This document shows, piece by piece, positions 1 to 8,733 of a stretch of 64,000 nucleotides of DNA; position 1 is the stretch's first letter, and each line of letters begins with the position of its first letter. A program made the translations under genes and the position numbers. Under the pieces are notes generated by a model. It saw nothing but the letters and a program-made list of their open reading frames with translations. It was not told the DNA's origin and did not search any database. Source of the stretch: Azospirillum brasilense (GTDB lineage Bacteria > Pseudomonadota > Alphaproteobacteria > Azospirillales > Azospirillaceae); the NCBI RefSeq assembly GCF_007827815.1, contig NZ_VITH01000006.1:62001-126000 (forward strand), written 5' to 3'.

Positions 1-749
1 TTGGTGTCCGGGTGGGTCTGGAACATCTCGTTGAACAGCCCCGCGCTCAGATGGAAGACGATGACGACCGGAATGCTGCGGTTCGACCGGTAATAGAGCC
101 AGTTCATGATCAGCACGAACGGGATGAGGCTCAGCGCGAAGTTCAGCGCGTGAATCCAGCCGGTTTCGGCGACCTGCGCCTGGTAATAGTGAGCGACCAT
201 GCCGAGCGGCGCGTGCCAGACGGTCCAATAGAGGGCGAAGACGATCGAGGTCCAGAACAGCGACATGCTGCGCCGGAGGCAGTCGGTCCCGTAGGAATGC
301 CAGCTCAACTCCTCGATGATCGGGGCCAGGAGCAGGGGAAACCAGCCCGGCAGGATGCCGGCGGAAAAGGACGCGTTGGCCGCAAGGCGGAATTGATCGG
401 TGCTGTAGCCGAGCAGCAGAGACAGGGCCTGCGCCAGAAGGATGCTGCCGAGCATGATGCCCGCGCCCAGCGTCGCGAGGCGCAACTGCCGCCGGTCGGG
501 CCGGACCAGACGGCGGTGCAGGTCGTCGCGCAGAACCGGGTCGGTCCGCGTCAGCCGCCACGCGGTGAGGAACGGAAGGAGCAACCCCAGCAGCAGAAGC
601 GCCGCCACGGCGGTCAGGCCGGCGCGGCCGATTCCCTCCTGATGGCTCAGCCACGCCGCGCCGCCCCAGGCCGTCCATGGGCCCAGCGTGGCGAGGGAAT
701 AGAAGGCCCAGGGACGGTCGTAGCGTTGAATGATCGCGTCGTCGCTCAT
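1..749 (-). CDS. CPBP-family (CAAX protease-like) intramembrane metalloprotease, partial
   Basis: This gene starts inside the window and runs off its left edge, so only the first ~249 residues are visible. The protein is strongly hydrophobic with several membrane segments. It carries the CPBP signature: a di-glutamate (E146-E147, in IIEELSWHSYG), a second-motif histidine (H179, in TVWHAP) and a late HxxxxxxN (H233, N240). The canonical EExxxR arginine is histidine here (H151). CPBP proteins are glutamate-type membrane proteases related to Rce1; bacterial members act in bacteriocin immunity or in protein processing. Its ATG overlaps the TGA of the upstream TetR gene by 4 bases (ATGA), so the two are translationally coupled. 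The substrate is unknown. Confidence 0.8.
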   Translation of the reverse strand, partial: MSDDAIIQRYDRPWAFYSLATLGPWTAWGGAAWLSHQEGIGRAGLTAVAALLLLGLLLPFLTAWRLTRTDPVLRDDLHRRLVRPDRRQLRLATLGAGIMLGSILLAQALSLLLGYSTDQFRLAANASFSAGILPGWFPLLLAPIIEELSWHSYGTDCLRRSMSLFWTSIVFALYWTVWHAPLGMVAHYYQAQVAETGWIHALNFALSLIPFVLIMNWLYYRSNRSIPVVIVFHLSAGLFNEMFQTHPDT

Positions 750-1417
750 GACGGGCCCTTTCCCGACCCGGCCGTGCCCGGTGCGGCTCCGGCCAGGACG
801 GCCAGAAACGCCGAGACGAGGCTGTCCGGCCGCGCGCCGAGCGCCCGTTCGGTCAGGCGCAGCGTCGCCATCAGACGCATGCCGTGCTCGTCCGGTGACC
901 AGCCGAAGCGCGGGTTTCCGAGCAGAAGGGCCTGACCGGCGAGAATGAACTGTATGGTCGACAGCGGGTCCTCGACGGCGAAGTCGCCGGTTTCGCAGCC
1001 GCGGTCGATCACACCGGCGAGCAGCGGACCGATCTTGCGGACCAGCGCGATGTTGGCCCGCTCCTGCAGTTCGACGTTGTCGGGGTGATCGAGCGCCTGA
1101 GTCAGCGGCGCGTTGTCCGTTTCCACCGCTTTCAGCGCGGCCAATGCGAGGACCAGCGTTTCACACGGCGGGCCTTCGTGCCCCGCGATGACCCGCTCGA
1201 CGTTTTCGGCCATGGCCGTCACCGCCGCCTCCGCCATGCGCGCCAGCAGGTCCCGCATGGACTGGAAGTGGAGATAGAAGGTGCCCTTGGCGATGCCGGC
1301 CTCGCGGGCGATCTGATCGACCGACACCGCACCGGCGCCATGCTGGCGGAACAGCCGGGCGGCGGCGCTGAGGATTTCGACGGACCGGACCTCGGAAGGC
1401 TTGCTCGTGCGTGGCAT
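746..1417 (-). CDS. TetR/AcrR-family transcriptional regulator
   Basis: This is a 223-residue one-component regulator. The N-terminal helix-turn-helix (about residues 10-55) has the typical TetR pattern: ILSAAARLFRQHG, then VDQIAREAGIAKGTFYLHF. The remainder is an all-helical ligand-binding and dimerisation domain. I chose the ATG at 1417 because a GAGGTG ribosome site lies just before it; an in-frame GTG at 1426 is the alternative. It probably represses its own two-gene operon with the CPBP protease, because a perfect palindrome lies 17-35 bases upstream of the start. The ligand cannot be read from sequence. Confidence 0.9.
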   Translation of the reverse strand: MPRTSKPSEVRSVEILSAAARLFRQHGAGAVSVDQIAREAGIAKGTFYLHFQSMRDLLARMAEAAVTAMAENVERVIAGHEGPPCETLVLALAALKAVETDNAPLTQALDHPDNVELQERANIALVRKIGPLLAGVIDRGCETGDFAVEDPLSTIQFILAGQALLLGNPRFGWSPDEHGMRLMATLRLTERALGARPDSLVSAFLAVLAGAAPGTAGSGKGPS

Positions 1418-1433
1418 GATAGGCACCTCAATT

Positions 1434-1452
1434 ATGACTGACCGTCAGTCAT
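1434..1452. promoter_or_regulatory. 19-bp perfect palindrome, probable TetR operator
   Basis: ATGACTGACCGTCAGTCAT is a 9-1-9 perfect inverted repeat just upstream of the TetR start. TGAC...GTCA palindromes of this length are typical of TetR-family operators, so autorepression is the simplest reading. The link to this regulator is inferred from position only. Confidence 0.7.
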
Positions 1453-1780
1453 TACCGCGACCGCGGTCGCATTGCCAAGATGATTCGCAGGGCTGGCCGT
1501 GCTTGATCGTCTTTCCGCCCACGCGAAGACCGATGTCGGGCAAGGCGGGCCGACCCGCCGCTCCTGTCGGTGGCCCTTTCGGTCGCGGGCGGCATGGTGG
1601 GCTGCGCGTCCACAACCCGGGTGCCGGCGATTTCGCCGAGCGATCGCGGGCAGATCTTTGAAAAGTTCTGCCGGTCGTCCAACGTCAACCGCCTTTGCCG
1701 TGCGGTTGCCCCAGGTGGCCGCGACGCCGAATGCGGTTCGCCTCAGCCCTGCCGAATGCCGGGTGTCCTGAACGGCCGCC
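1453..1780. other. Intergenic stretch without a supported gene
   Basis: This ~330-base region lies between the TetR operator and the end of the GlxA-type regulator. Reading frames exist on both strands, but none has a ribosome site, a recognisable domain or consistent codon use. I see no clear terminator or repeat. Confidence 0.5.
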
Positions 1781-2809
1781 TCACGCGCCGTCGCTCTTGC
1801 CCTTGCGCGCCCGGCTGGGCATCTCGCCGAACTGGGTCTTGAAATCGCGCGAGAAATGGGCGGCATCGGCGAAACCGCAGTCGAAGGCGATCTCGGTGAT
1901 CGTGCGGCGTGTGTGCTCCAGCAGCCAGCGGCCGTAATCCAGCCGCAGCCGGCGCTGAAAGGCCGACGGCGAGATTCCCAGCGTCGCCTGGAAGGAGCGT
2001 TCGAGCTGCCGGGCGCTGACCCCGACATAGCGGGCGATGGCCTCGACCGAGGGCGGGGAGTCCAGACGCTGCTCGATGAAATGCGTCGCCTGACGGACGC
2101 GGGCGTCGGTCACGCCGTCGAGGTTGGCGTAGAAATGGGCCTGCGGCAGCGCGCCGGGGCGGATGTCCTGCAGCATCATGTGGCGGACGGCCTGCCGCGC
2201 CTTCTGCCCGCCGCAGTGCCGTCCGACGAGATAGAGGCCGAGGTCGATGGCCGCCGTCGATCCGGCGCAGGTGATCAGGTCGCCCTCGTCGATGAAGAGA
2301 TGGTCCACCGAGGCGTTGGCGGACGGGAAGCGCTCACGGAAGGTGTCCAGCACGTTCCAATGGACGCAGACGCGGCGCGTCCCGACGAGGCCGGCGCGCG
2401 CGATGGCGAAGGTGCCCGTGCAGATGCCGAGAAGCCGCACCCGCTGCGCCGCCACCGCGCGCAGATAGGCGGTCACCGGCCCCGGCACCTCGTTCCGGTA
2501 ATCATTGCCGCCGCACACCGCCACATAGTCGAAGGGCGCCGGGGCGAGCAGGTCGCTGTTGGGCGTCACCAGCACGCCGCAGCTGGACTGGCGCGGCTGC
2601 CCGCCGACGCTCATCACCGTCCAGCTCGCGTCGATCTGCCGGCTGCGCCCTCCGGGGTCGGCGGCGAGCCGGAGCGCGTCGATCAACCCGGAGAAGGCGG
2701 TCAGCGTGAACTGATCGAGCAGCACGAAGCCGATGCGCAACCGGGGATCGGCGGAGGGCGGGGCGTCGCGGTCGGGGGCGTCCGTCGTGTCGGGTCTGGG
2801 CGTCGGCAT
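1781..2809 (-). CDS. GlxA-family AraC-type transcriptional regulator
   Basis: This ~342-residue regulator has an N-terminal DJ-1/PfpI-like (class I glutamine amidotransferase-like) domain, including the nucleophile-elbow sequence LLGICTGTFAIARAG. A C-terminal AraC/XylS double helix-turn-helix follows (PSVEAIARYVGVSARQLERSF, then TEIAFDCGFADAAHFSRDFK). GlxA-type regulators commonly activate amino-acid, quaternary-amine or polyamine catabolism. It is transcribed away from the adjacent ABC importer and racemase-like gene and most likely controls them. The start is uncertain: ATG 2809 is used here, while an in-frame TTG at 2824 would add five residues. Neither has a convincing ribosome site. Confidence 0.9.
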   Translation of the reverse strand: MPTPRPDTTDAPDRDAPPSADPRLRIGFVLLDQFTLTAFSGLIDALRLAADPGGRSRQIDASWTVMSVGGQPRQSSCGVLVTPNSDLLAPAPFDYVAVCGGNDYRNEVPGPVTAYLRAVAAQRVRLLGICTGTFAIARAGLVGTRRVCVHWNVLDTFRERFPSANASVDHLFIDEGDLITCAGSTAAIDLGLYLVGRHCGGQKARQAVRHMMLQDIRPGALPQAHFYANLDGVTDARVRQATHFIEQRLDSPPSVEAIARYVGVSARQLERSFQATLGISPSAFQRRLRLDYGRWLLEHTRRTITEIAFDCGFADAAHFSRDFKTQFGEMPSRARKGKSDGA

Positions 2810-2845
2810 GTCGGAAATATTCAAGGATTCGGCAGCATTCTTCTA

Positions 2846-2863
2846 TCGGAAAATACGTCGGAA
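2846..2863. promoter_or_regulatory. Direct repeat in the divergent promoter region, possible AraC-type site
   Basis: TCGGAA occurs twice with a 12-base period (2846 and 2858) in an AT-richer pocket between the GlxA-type regulator and the importer operon. Directly repeated half-sites suit AraC-family binding, but the repeat is short and could be chance. Confidence 0.25.
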
Positions 2864-2928
2864 CAATTAGCTTTCGAACGAACCACGGCTCTGACGCCCG
2901 CTGGACCGACACCACGAAGGAACCGGTC

Positions 2929-3999
2929 ATGACCCATACGCGCGCCGCCACCCGCACCGTCTCACGCTTTGCCGCCCTGACCGCCGTCCTGGCGGCCGGG
3001 GTCTCCCTGTACGCCCTGCCGGCCGCGGCCCAGGGCGAAATCCGCGTCGCTTGGTACGGCGGCAACTGGGGCGAGGCGTTCCGCACCTGCGTCGCGGAGC
3101 CCTTCACCAAGGCGACCGGCGTCCGCGTCGTTCCGGAGATCGGCACCTCGACCGTGACCTTCGCCAAGCTGCAGCAGCAGAAGGACGCGCCGACGCTCGA
3201 CGTCGCCTACATGGACGGCGGCATCAGCGAAATGGCGCAGGCGGCGGGCGTGCTGGAGGCCATCGACCCGACGGGCGTGCCGAACCTGGCGAAGGCGTTG
3301 CCGGAGGCGATCTACAAGGCGGACAAGTCGATCTTCGCCGTGGGGTCCGGCTACTACTCGCTCGGCCTGACCTACAACACCAAGGAGATCAAGACCCCGC
3401 CGACCTCGTGGAACGATCTGTGGAAGCCGGAGTTCGCGGACACGGTGACGATCCCGTCGCCGGCCAACTCCTCCGGTGTGCCCTTCGTCATGTTCCTGAA
3501 CCGCATGTGGGGCAACCCGCCGGGCGACCTGTCCAAGACGTTTGAGAAGCTGAAGACGCTGAAGACCGCGCTCTACTTCGACAGCTCGGGGGCGGCGAGC
3601 AACGCCTACCAGAGCGGCGAGGCGATCATCGGCGCGCATTTCAACGTCGGCGCCTGGGATCTGGCCGACAAGGGCCTGCCCATCGGCTTCGCCGTCCCGA
3701 AGGAAGGCGTCTGGGCCACCGACGCCCGCCTGCATCTGGTCAAGAACGCCCCGCACAAGGCCGACGCCCAGCGCTTCATCGACACCGCCCTGACCCCGGA
3801 AGCGTCGGCCTGTCTGGCGGAGAAGCTCTATCTCGGCCCGGCGGTGCAGGGCGTGTCCGTGTCGCCGGACGTCGAGCGCAAGCTTCCCTGGGGCGTCGGC
3901 GGGTCGGTCAAGAACCTCCAGCTCTTCAACTGGGCGGACATCAACCGCGACCGCGCGGCGATCACCGACGCCTGGAACCGCGAACTCGCCCGCCAGTGA
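2929..3999 (+). CDS. Periplasmic binding protein of a spermidine/putrescine-type ABC importer
   Basis: This 356-residue protein has a classical signal peptide (charged start, hydrophobic core, cleavage near LPAAAQG at about residues 30-36). A type-2 periplasmic binding fold of the PotD/extracellular solute-binding class follows, starting with IRVAWYGGNWGEAF. The ATG has a GAAGGAA ribosome site. It is the first gene of a four-gene importer operon that leads into a proline-racemase-family enzyme. The ligand may therefore be a proline or hydroxyproline derivative, betaine or opine rather than a polyamine; that is inference from the neighbour only. Confidence 0.88.
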   Translation: MTHTRAATRTVSRFAALTAVLAAGVSLYALPAAAQGEIRVAWYGGNWGEAFRTCVAEPFTKATGVRVVPEIGTSTVTFAKLQQQKDAPTLDVAYMDGGISEMAQAAGVLEAIDPTGVPNLAKALPEAIYKADKSIFAVGSGYYSLGLTYNTKEIKTPPTSWNDLWKPEFADTVTIPSPANSSGVPFVMFLNRMWGNPPGDLSKTFEKLKTLKTALYFDSSGAASNAYQSGEAIIGAHFNVGAWDLADKGLPIGFAVPKEGVWATDARLHLVKNAPHKADAQRFIDTALTPEASACLAEKLYLGPAVQGVSVSPDVERKLPWGVGGSVKNLQLFNWADINRDRAAITDAWNRELARQ

Positions 4000-4025
4000 A
4001 CCGCAGCCAGCCGGGGAGCCCCTCC

Positions 4026-5123
4026 ATGTCCGCGACGCCCAAGCCCGACGCCCTGCTCTCCATCCGCTCCATCGACAAGCATTTCGGCACATACCATGCG
4101 CTGAGGGACGTGTCGCTGGATGTGGCCCATGGCGAGTTCGTCGCCCTGCTGGGGCCGAGCGGCTGCGGCAAGACGACCCTGCTGCGCTGCATCGCCGGCT
4201 TCCTCTCCCCCGATTCCGGGGCCATCCGGATCGGCGGAGAGGACGTGACGCGGCTGCCGCCGCACCGGCGCCCGCTGAACACGGTGTTCCAGCACTACGC
4301 CCTGTTCCCGCATCTGAGCATCCTCGACAACGTGGCCTACGGGCCGCGCCGCCACGGGGTGCCGCGGGGCGAGGCGCTGGAGCGCGCCCGCGAGGCGCTG
4401 GAGCTGGTCGGGCTGGACTCCGCGGCGGGACGCCATCCGCGGGAGCTGTCGGGTGGCCAGCAGCAGCGCGTCGCGCTGGCGCGGGCCTTCGTCAACCGCC
4501 CGAAGCTCCTCCTGCTCGACGAGCCGCTGAGCGCGCTCGACCTGAAGCTGCGCAAGCGGATGCAGATCGAGCTGAAGCATCTCCAGGAGAAGCTCGGCAT
4601 CGCCTTCGTGTTCGTGACCCACGACCAGGAGGAGGCGATGAGCATGGCGAACCGCATCGTCGTCATGAACCGCGGCGTGATCGAACAGGTGGGCGACGGT
4701 CGGGCCATCTACACCCGCCCGGCCAGCCGCTTCGTCGCCGACTTCATCGGCGAGGCCAACCTGCTGCCGGGAACGGCGGAGGGCGACGCCGGGGTGCGGC
4801 TGGCGGTGGGATCGGCTCTGCTGCCCCATCTCGGGGCCGACACGCGGCAGCGCTACACCGCGGTGCTGCGGCCCGAGCATGTGGAGTTGCTGAAGGAGCC
4901 GGAGGCGCCGGGTCTGATCACCGACCAGGGCTTCGTCGAGGACGTCATCGACACCGGCGGGCAGACCGTCGTGACGGTGCGCGTCGGCGAGCATCTGCTG
5001 GCCAGCCGCCGGCTGGGCATGGCGGGGGAGGGGCTGAATCCGGGGGCGCCGGTTTTCGTCGGCTTCCGTCCGGGCCACGTCCACATCATCGCCGAACCGG
5101 CCACCCACCGGTCCGGACCATGA
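4026..5123 (+). CDS. ABC importer ATPase, PotA-like
   Basis: This ~365-residue ATPase powers the importer. Walker A is GPSGCGKTT, the Q-loop lies in VFQHYALFPH, the ABC signature is [14 protein letters not shown], and Walker B is [12 protein letters not shown] with H-loop VTHDQEEA. The C-terminal ~120 residues form the TOBE/regulatory domain usual in PotA and MalK proteins. I prefer the ATG at 4026, preceded by GGGGAG, over an in-frame GTG at 3996 that overlaps the previous stop. Its stop overlaps the next start (ATGA). Confidence 0.93.
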   Translation: MSATPKPDALLSIRSIDKHFGTYHALRDVSLDVAHGEFVALLGPSGCGKTTLLRCIAGFLSPDSGAIRIGGEDVTRLPPHRRPLNTVFQHYALFPHLSILDNVAYGPRRHGVPRGEALERAREALELVGLDSAAGRHPRELSGGQQQRVALARAFVNRPKLLLLDEPLSALDLKLRKRMQIELKHLQEKLGIAFVFVTHDQEEAMSMANRIVVMNRGVIEQVGDGRAIYTRPASRFVADFIGEANLLPGTAEGDAGVRLAVGSALLPHLGADTRQRYTAVLRPEHVELLKEPEAPGLITDQGFVEDVIDTGGQTVVTVRVGEHLLASRRLGMAGEGLNPGAPVFVGFRPGHVHIIAEPATHRSGP

Positions 5124-5983
5124 GCACGACCATGAGTGCCGCCATGAACCGAGCCTTGCCCCTGCTGGCGGCCCCGGTCGCCTTCTTCGCCGCCTTCTTC
5201 GCCGTCCCGATGATCGTGGTCGTGTCGTCCAGCCTGATGGCAGGCGGCGTGCCGTCGCTGGGCAACTACGCGCGGGTGCTGTTCGACCAGTATCACTGGG
5301 ATGTGCTGGCGGCGACCTTCCGCATCGCCGGGCTGACCACGGTGGCCTGCGCGCTGCTCGGCTATCCGCTGGCCTATTATCTGGTGCGGGTGGTCAAGTC
5401 GCGGGCATTGCGGCGGACCTGCGTCATCCTGCTGGTGCTGCCGCTGTTCACCAGCAACATCGTCCGCTCCTTCGGCTGGATGGTGCTGCTGGGACGCAAC
5501 GGCCTCGTCAACGACGCGCTGGTCGGGGTCGGCATCCTGGACCGCCCGATGCGCTTCCTCGGCACCGAGCTGGGCATCGTGATCGGGCTGGTCTACATCC
5601 TGCTGCCCTTCATCGTGCTGGCCGTCGGCAACGCGCTGGCCGCGGTGGACCCGGCGCTGGAGGACGCCTCCTCCGACCTCGGCGCCACGCCCTTCGACAC
5701 CTTCCGGACGGTCACCTTTCCGCTCTGCCTGCCGGGGCTGATGTCGGGGATCGTCATGGTCTTCACCCTGGCGGTCAGCGCCTACGTCACGCCGGCCCTG
5801 CTGAGCGGCGGCAAGATCACGGTCTTCCCCATGCTGATCTTCCAGCAGTACAGCACGGTCTTCGACGTGAATTACGGCGGCGCGCTCAGCATCACGCTGC
5901 TGGTCATGACGCTGGTCCTGGTCGGTCTGGCCGGCTGGATCGGCAACGCCGGGGCCAGCGCAACGGGGAGGAAAGCCCAATGA
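5120..5983 (+). CDS. ABC importer permease, PotB-like
   Basis: This 287-residue inner-membrane permease has about six membrane helices. A cytoplasmic EAA-type coupling loop (DASSDLGATPFDTFRTVTFP) contacts the ATPase. It overlaps the ATPase gene by 4 bases upstream and the second permease by 4 bases downstream, so the importer subunits are tightly coupled. Confidence 0.92.
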   Translation: MSTTMSAAMNRALPLLAAPVAFFAAFFAVPMIVVVSSSLMAGGVPSLGNYARVLFDQYHWDVLAATFRIAGLTTVACALLGYPLAYYLVRVVKSRALRRTCVILLVLPLFTSNIVRSFGWMVLLGRNGLVNDALVGVGILDRPMRFLGTELGIVIGLVYILLPFIVLAVGNALAAVDPALEDASSDLGATPFDTFRTVTFPLCLPGLMSGIVMVFTLAVSAYVTPALLSGGKITVFPMLIFQQYSTVFDVNYGGALSITLLVMTLVLVGLAGWIGNAGASATGRKAQ

Positions 5984-6768
5984 TCGCCCGGCTTCTTCTG
6001 CGGGTGGTGTCCTGGTCGGTCATGGCCTACCTGATCCTGCCGCTCCTGGTCATCGTCGGGTCCTCCTTCACCGCCACCAGCTACCTCGCCTTCCCGCCGC
6101 AGGGGCTGACGCTCGACTGGTACGGGCGGATGCTCGGCGACGGCTCCTATCTGGCGGCTTTCGGCACCAGCACCCTGCTGGCCCTGGTCGCCACGGCGGC
6201 GGCCCTGCTGCTCGGCGTTCCGGCGGCGCTGGCCATCGCCCGCTGCGAATTTCCGGGCAAGAAGTTCCTGCTGTCGCTGCTGATGTCGCCGCTGGTCCTG
6301 CCGCACGTCGTGCTGGGCGCCGCCCTGCTGCAATACTGCGCGGCGCTGGGCCTGATGCGCAGCTTCACGGCGCTGCTGGTCGGGCACATCGTCATCATCA
6401 TGCCCTTCGTCCTGCGCTCCGTCCTGCCGCAGCTGACCCCGGAGCAGCGGGCGCTGGAGGAGGCCTCCGCCGACCTGGGCGCCCGCCCGATGGAGACCTT
6501 CTTCCTCGTTACGCTGCCGCAGATCCGCAGCGGCCTGGCGAGCGGCGCGATCTTCGCCTTCATCTCCTCCTGGATCAACGTCGAGCTGAGCATCTTCAAC
6601 ACCACGGCGGAGATGACGACCATCCCGGTCAAGCTCTTCAACTACGTCCAATACACGATCGACCCGGTCATCGCCGCGGTGTCCTCCATCACCATCGGCG
6701 TGGCGGCCCTGGCGATCATCATCCTCGACCTCACCGTCGGGCTGCATCTTCTGTCGGACCGGCGCTGA
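5980..6768 (+). CDS. ABC importer permease, PotC-like
   Basis: This 262-residue protein is the second permease of the heterodimeric channel. It has about six membrane helices and an EAA loop (EASADLGARPMETFFLVTLP). The ATG overlaps the end of the first permease. A 72-base gap separates it from the racemase-family gene, which has its own ribosome site but is probably in the same operon. Confidence 0.92.
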   Translation: MIARLLLRVVSWSVMAYLILPLLVIVGSSFTATSYLAFPPQGLTLDWYGRMLGDGSYLAAFGTSTLLALVATAAALLLGVPAALAIARCEFPGKKFLLSLLMSPLVLPHVVLGAALLQYCAALGLMRSFTALLVGHIVIIMPFVLRSVLPQLTPEQRALEEASADLGARPMETFFLVTLPQIRSGLASGAIFAFISSWINVELSIFNTTAEMTTIPVKLFNYVQYTIDPVIAAVSSITIGVAALAIIILDLTVGLHLLSDRR

Positions 6769-6840
6769 CCGCCGGTCCCGGCACCCCCCGCTTCATCCCC
6801 CCGATCCAACACTGAATCCGATCCACGAAAGGGTCCTTCC

Positions 6841-7854
6841 ATGCGCATGCAAGACGCATTCGATGTCCTGTACACCCACACCGAGGGCGAGCCGCTCTGC
6901 ATCATCCACAGCGGCATCCCCTATCCGGCCGGTTCCAGCATCCTGGAGAAGCGCCAGTTCCTGGAGACCCATTACGACTGGCTGCGCGAAGCCCTGATGC
7001 GCGAGCCGCGCGGCCACAAGGACATGTTCGGCGTCTTCCTGACCCCGCCGTCCGGCCCGGACTACGACGCCGGCCTGATCTACATCGACGGCACCCAGTA
7101 TTCGCACATGTGCGGCCACGGCACGATCGCCGTCGCCATGGCGATGGTCGCCAACGGCCTCGTCCGCCGCGGCGAGAACGGGCGCACCACCATCCGCTTC
7201 GAAACCACCGCCGGCCTCGTCGTCGCCGAGGTGGCCCATGAGGGCGACCGGGTGCTGTGGACCAAGTTCGAGAACGTCCCGGCCTACGTCGCCGCGCAGG
7301 ACGTCGCGTTCGAGCTGCCGGAGATCGGCCCGCTGAAGGCCGACATCGTGTGGGGCGGCAACTATTTCGGCATCATCGACCTGACCGGCACGTCGCTGCG
7401 CATCGGGGCGGAGAACGGCACCGCCCTGTCGCATTACGGCATCCTGGCGCGCGAGCAACTCCGCCAGAAGGTGGCGATCCAGCACCCGGCCTCGGCGCAC
7501 ATCAACAACTTCAACTTTGTGACCTTCTGGCACGAGCCGACCATCGAGGGCGCCTTCTACAAGAACGTCCACGTCTTCAGCGCCGGCCAGCTCGACCGCT
7601 CGCCGGGCGGCACCGGCACCAGCGCGATGATGGCGATGTTCGAGGCGCGCGGGAAGATGGCGATCGGCGACACCATCCGCTCCGAGGGCCTGCTCGGCAC
7701 CGGCACCTTCGAGGGCAGCCTGCTCGGCGAGACTCGCCTGAACGGCGTGCGCGCCGTGCGCCCGACCGTCAAGGGCACGGCCAGCATCCTCGGCACCGCC
7801 CGCTGGGTCATCGACCGCAACGATCCGGTCGGCGCCGGCTTCCTGGTCGCCTGA
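6841..7854 (+). CDS. Proline racemase/hydroxyproline epimerase superfamily protein with Cys-Gly active site
   Basis: This 337-residue protein matches the proline racemase/4-hydroxyproline 2-epimerase/trans-3-hydroxyproline dehydratase family in length and motifs. The first catalytic cysteine is present at C91 (HMCGHGTI). At the second position, normally Cys in racemases and epimerases (RSPCGTGT) and Thr in trans-3-hydroxy-L-proline dehydratases, the sequence reads RSPGGTGT with Gly at 256. One-base racemisation is therefore unlikely, and dehydratase or another chemistry is more plausible. It follows a four-gene importer, which probably supplies its substrate. A hairpin at 7885-7913 lies just downstream. 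Confidence 0.85.
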   Translation: MRMQDAFDVLYTHTEGEPLCIIHSGIPYPAGSSILEKRQFLETHYDWLREALMREPRGHKDMFGVFLTPPSGPDYDAGLIYIDGTQYSHMCGHGTIAVAMAMVANGLVRRGENGRTTIRFETTAGLVVAEVAHEGDRVLWTKFENVPAYVAAQDVAFELPEIGPLKADIVWGGNYFGIIDLTGTSLRIGAENGTALSHYGILAREQLRQKVAIQHPASAHINNFNFVTFWHEPTIEGAFYKNVHVFSAGQLDRSPGGTGTSAMMAMFEARGKMAIGDTIRSEGLLGTGTFEGSLLGETRLNGVRAVRPTVKGTASILGTARWVIDRNDPVGAGFLVA

Positions 7855-7884
7855 CCGACCGCTCTTAGTAGCGTCCTGACCTTT

Positions 7885-7913
7885 GTCCCGGCGTCCCTTG
7901 AGGGCGCCGGGAC
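7885..7913 (+). terminator. Strong hairpin after the racemase-family gene, probable terminator
   Basis: GTCCCGGCG (7885-7893) pairs with CGCCGGGAC (7905-7913), with an inner CCC-TTGA-GGG extension. It lies between two convergent genes. There is no clear U-run, only CTTTG, so termination strength is uncertain. Confidence 0.55.
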
Positions 7914-7966
7914 CTTTGTGCTGCGTTGATCGGGGCGATCCATCTCCCCGTATCGGCGTGTCATCG

Positions 7967-7976
7967 TTGTATACAA
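7967..7976. promoter_or_regulatory. TTGTATACAA palindrome, GntR-type operator (downstream copy)
   Basis: A perfect 10-bp palindrome within the 16-base string CGTTGTATACAATGAC, which recurs exactly at the divergent promoter ~770 bases away. This copy lies just beyond the 3' end of the GntR gene, an unusual location for an operator. Confidence 0.65.
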
Positions 7977-7982
7977 TGACTC

Positions 7983-8684
7983 TCACTCTGTCTTCGGGAC
8001 CGTGAAGACGGCCCGCCCGGCGCGCACATGCGCGCGCATCACTGACGACGCCCATTCCCCGTCGCGGGCGGTCAGGGCCTCGACGATCTCGCGGTGGTGG
8101 TTCATGCTGCGGGCGAGGTCGCGCCGGCTGTAGCGGGCGAAGGTCCGCAGAACCAGCGGCATCTCCACCACCTGCCGGATCATCTGGCCTAGGCGCCGAT
8201 CCCCGGCGATGTCGATCAACAGGCCGTGAAAGCGGTCGTTCAGCGGCGTGATGCGTGAGAAGTCCACCGCGTCGCCGTCCCCCACGACCGCCTCCATCGC
8301 GTCGCACAGCGCCCCCAGCTCCGCCAGATGCTGGGGCTCCGCGCGGCTGGCCGCGAGACCGGCCACTTGGCTTTCCAGCGTCGCGCGCAGCCCGAAAATC
8401 TCGTCGAGGTCCTGGATCGTCCAGGCGTTCACCTTGGCGCCCAGATTGGGCACGAGCTGAAGCAGCCCGTCGGCGGACAGGCGGCGCAGGGCCTCCCGCA
8501 CCGGGGTGCGGCTGACCCCGGTCAACTCGGCCAGTTCCTGCTCGCGCAGATGGGCGCCCGGCGGCCAGCGGCTGGCCAGGATGCCTTCCCGGATGAAGCG
8601 GTAGGCGCGGTCGGCGGCGCGGTTCGAGCCACCGCTCGATCCGTTGTCCCATTGGGGCGCCAGAGCCCCGGCGCTGTCCGCCAT
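7983..8684 (-). CDS. GntR-family (FCD domain) transcriptional regulator
   Basis: This 233-residue regulator has an N-terminal winged helix ([21 protein letters not shown], then [17 protein letters not shown]). The C-terminal all-helical FCD ligand domain has the usual metal-binding positions ([14 protein letters not shown]). Its ATG has a GGGAGGT ribosome site. It is divergent from the lyase/LeuCD-like/importer operon and most likely represses that operon in response to an organic acid. Two identical TTGTATACAA sites flank the gene, one 50 bases upstream of its start and one just past its stop. Confidence 0.92.
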   Translation of the reverse strand: MADSAGALAPQWDNGSSGGSNRAADRAYRFIREGILASRWPPGAHLREQELAELTGVSRTPVREALRRLSADGLLQLVPNLGAKVNAWTIQDLDEIFGLRATLESQVAGLAASRAEPQHLAELGALCDAMEAVVGDGDAVDFSRITPLNDRFHGLLIDIAGDRRLGQMIRQVVEMPLVLRTFARYSRRDLARSMNHHREIVEALTARDGEWASSVMRAHVRAGRAVFTVPKTE

Positions 8685-8733
8685 GCTGACCTCCCTTGCC
8701 CTTCTGTTCGGCGCCCGAACTTTACGGGTTGCG

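Noticed and set aside
1570-1842. Short plus-strand frame with a lipobox-like LSVAGGMVGCAS start
   Set aside because: GTG start, no ribosome site, no positive n-region, and its 3' part overlaps the GlxA-type gene in an implausible composition.
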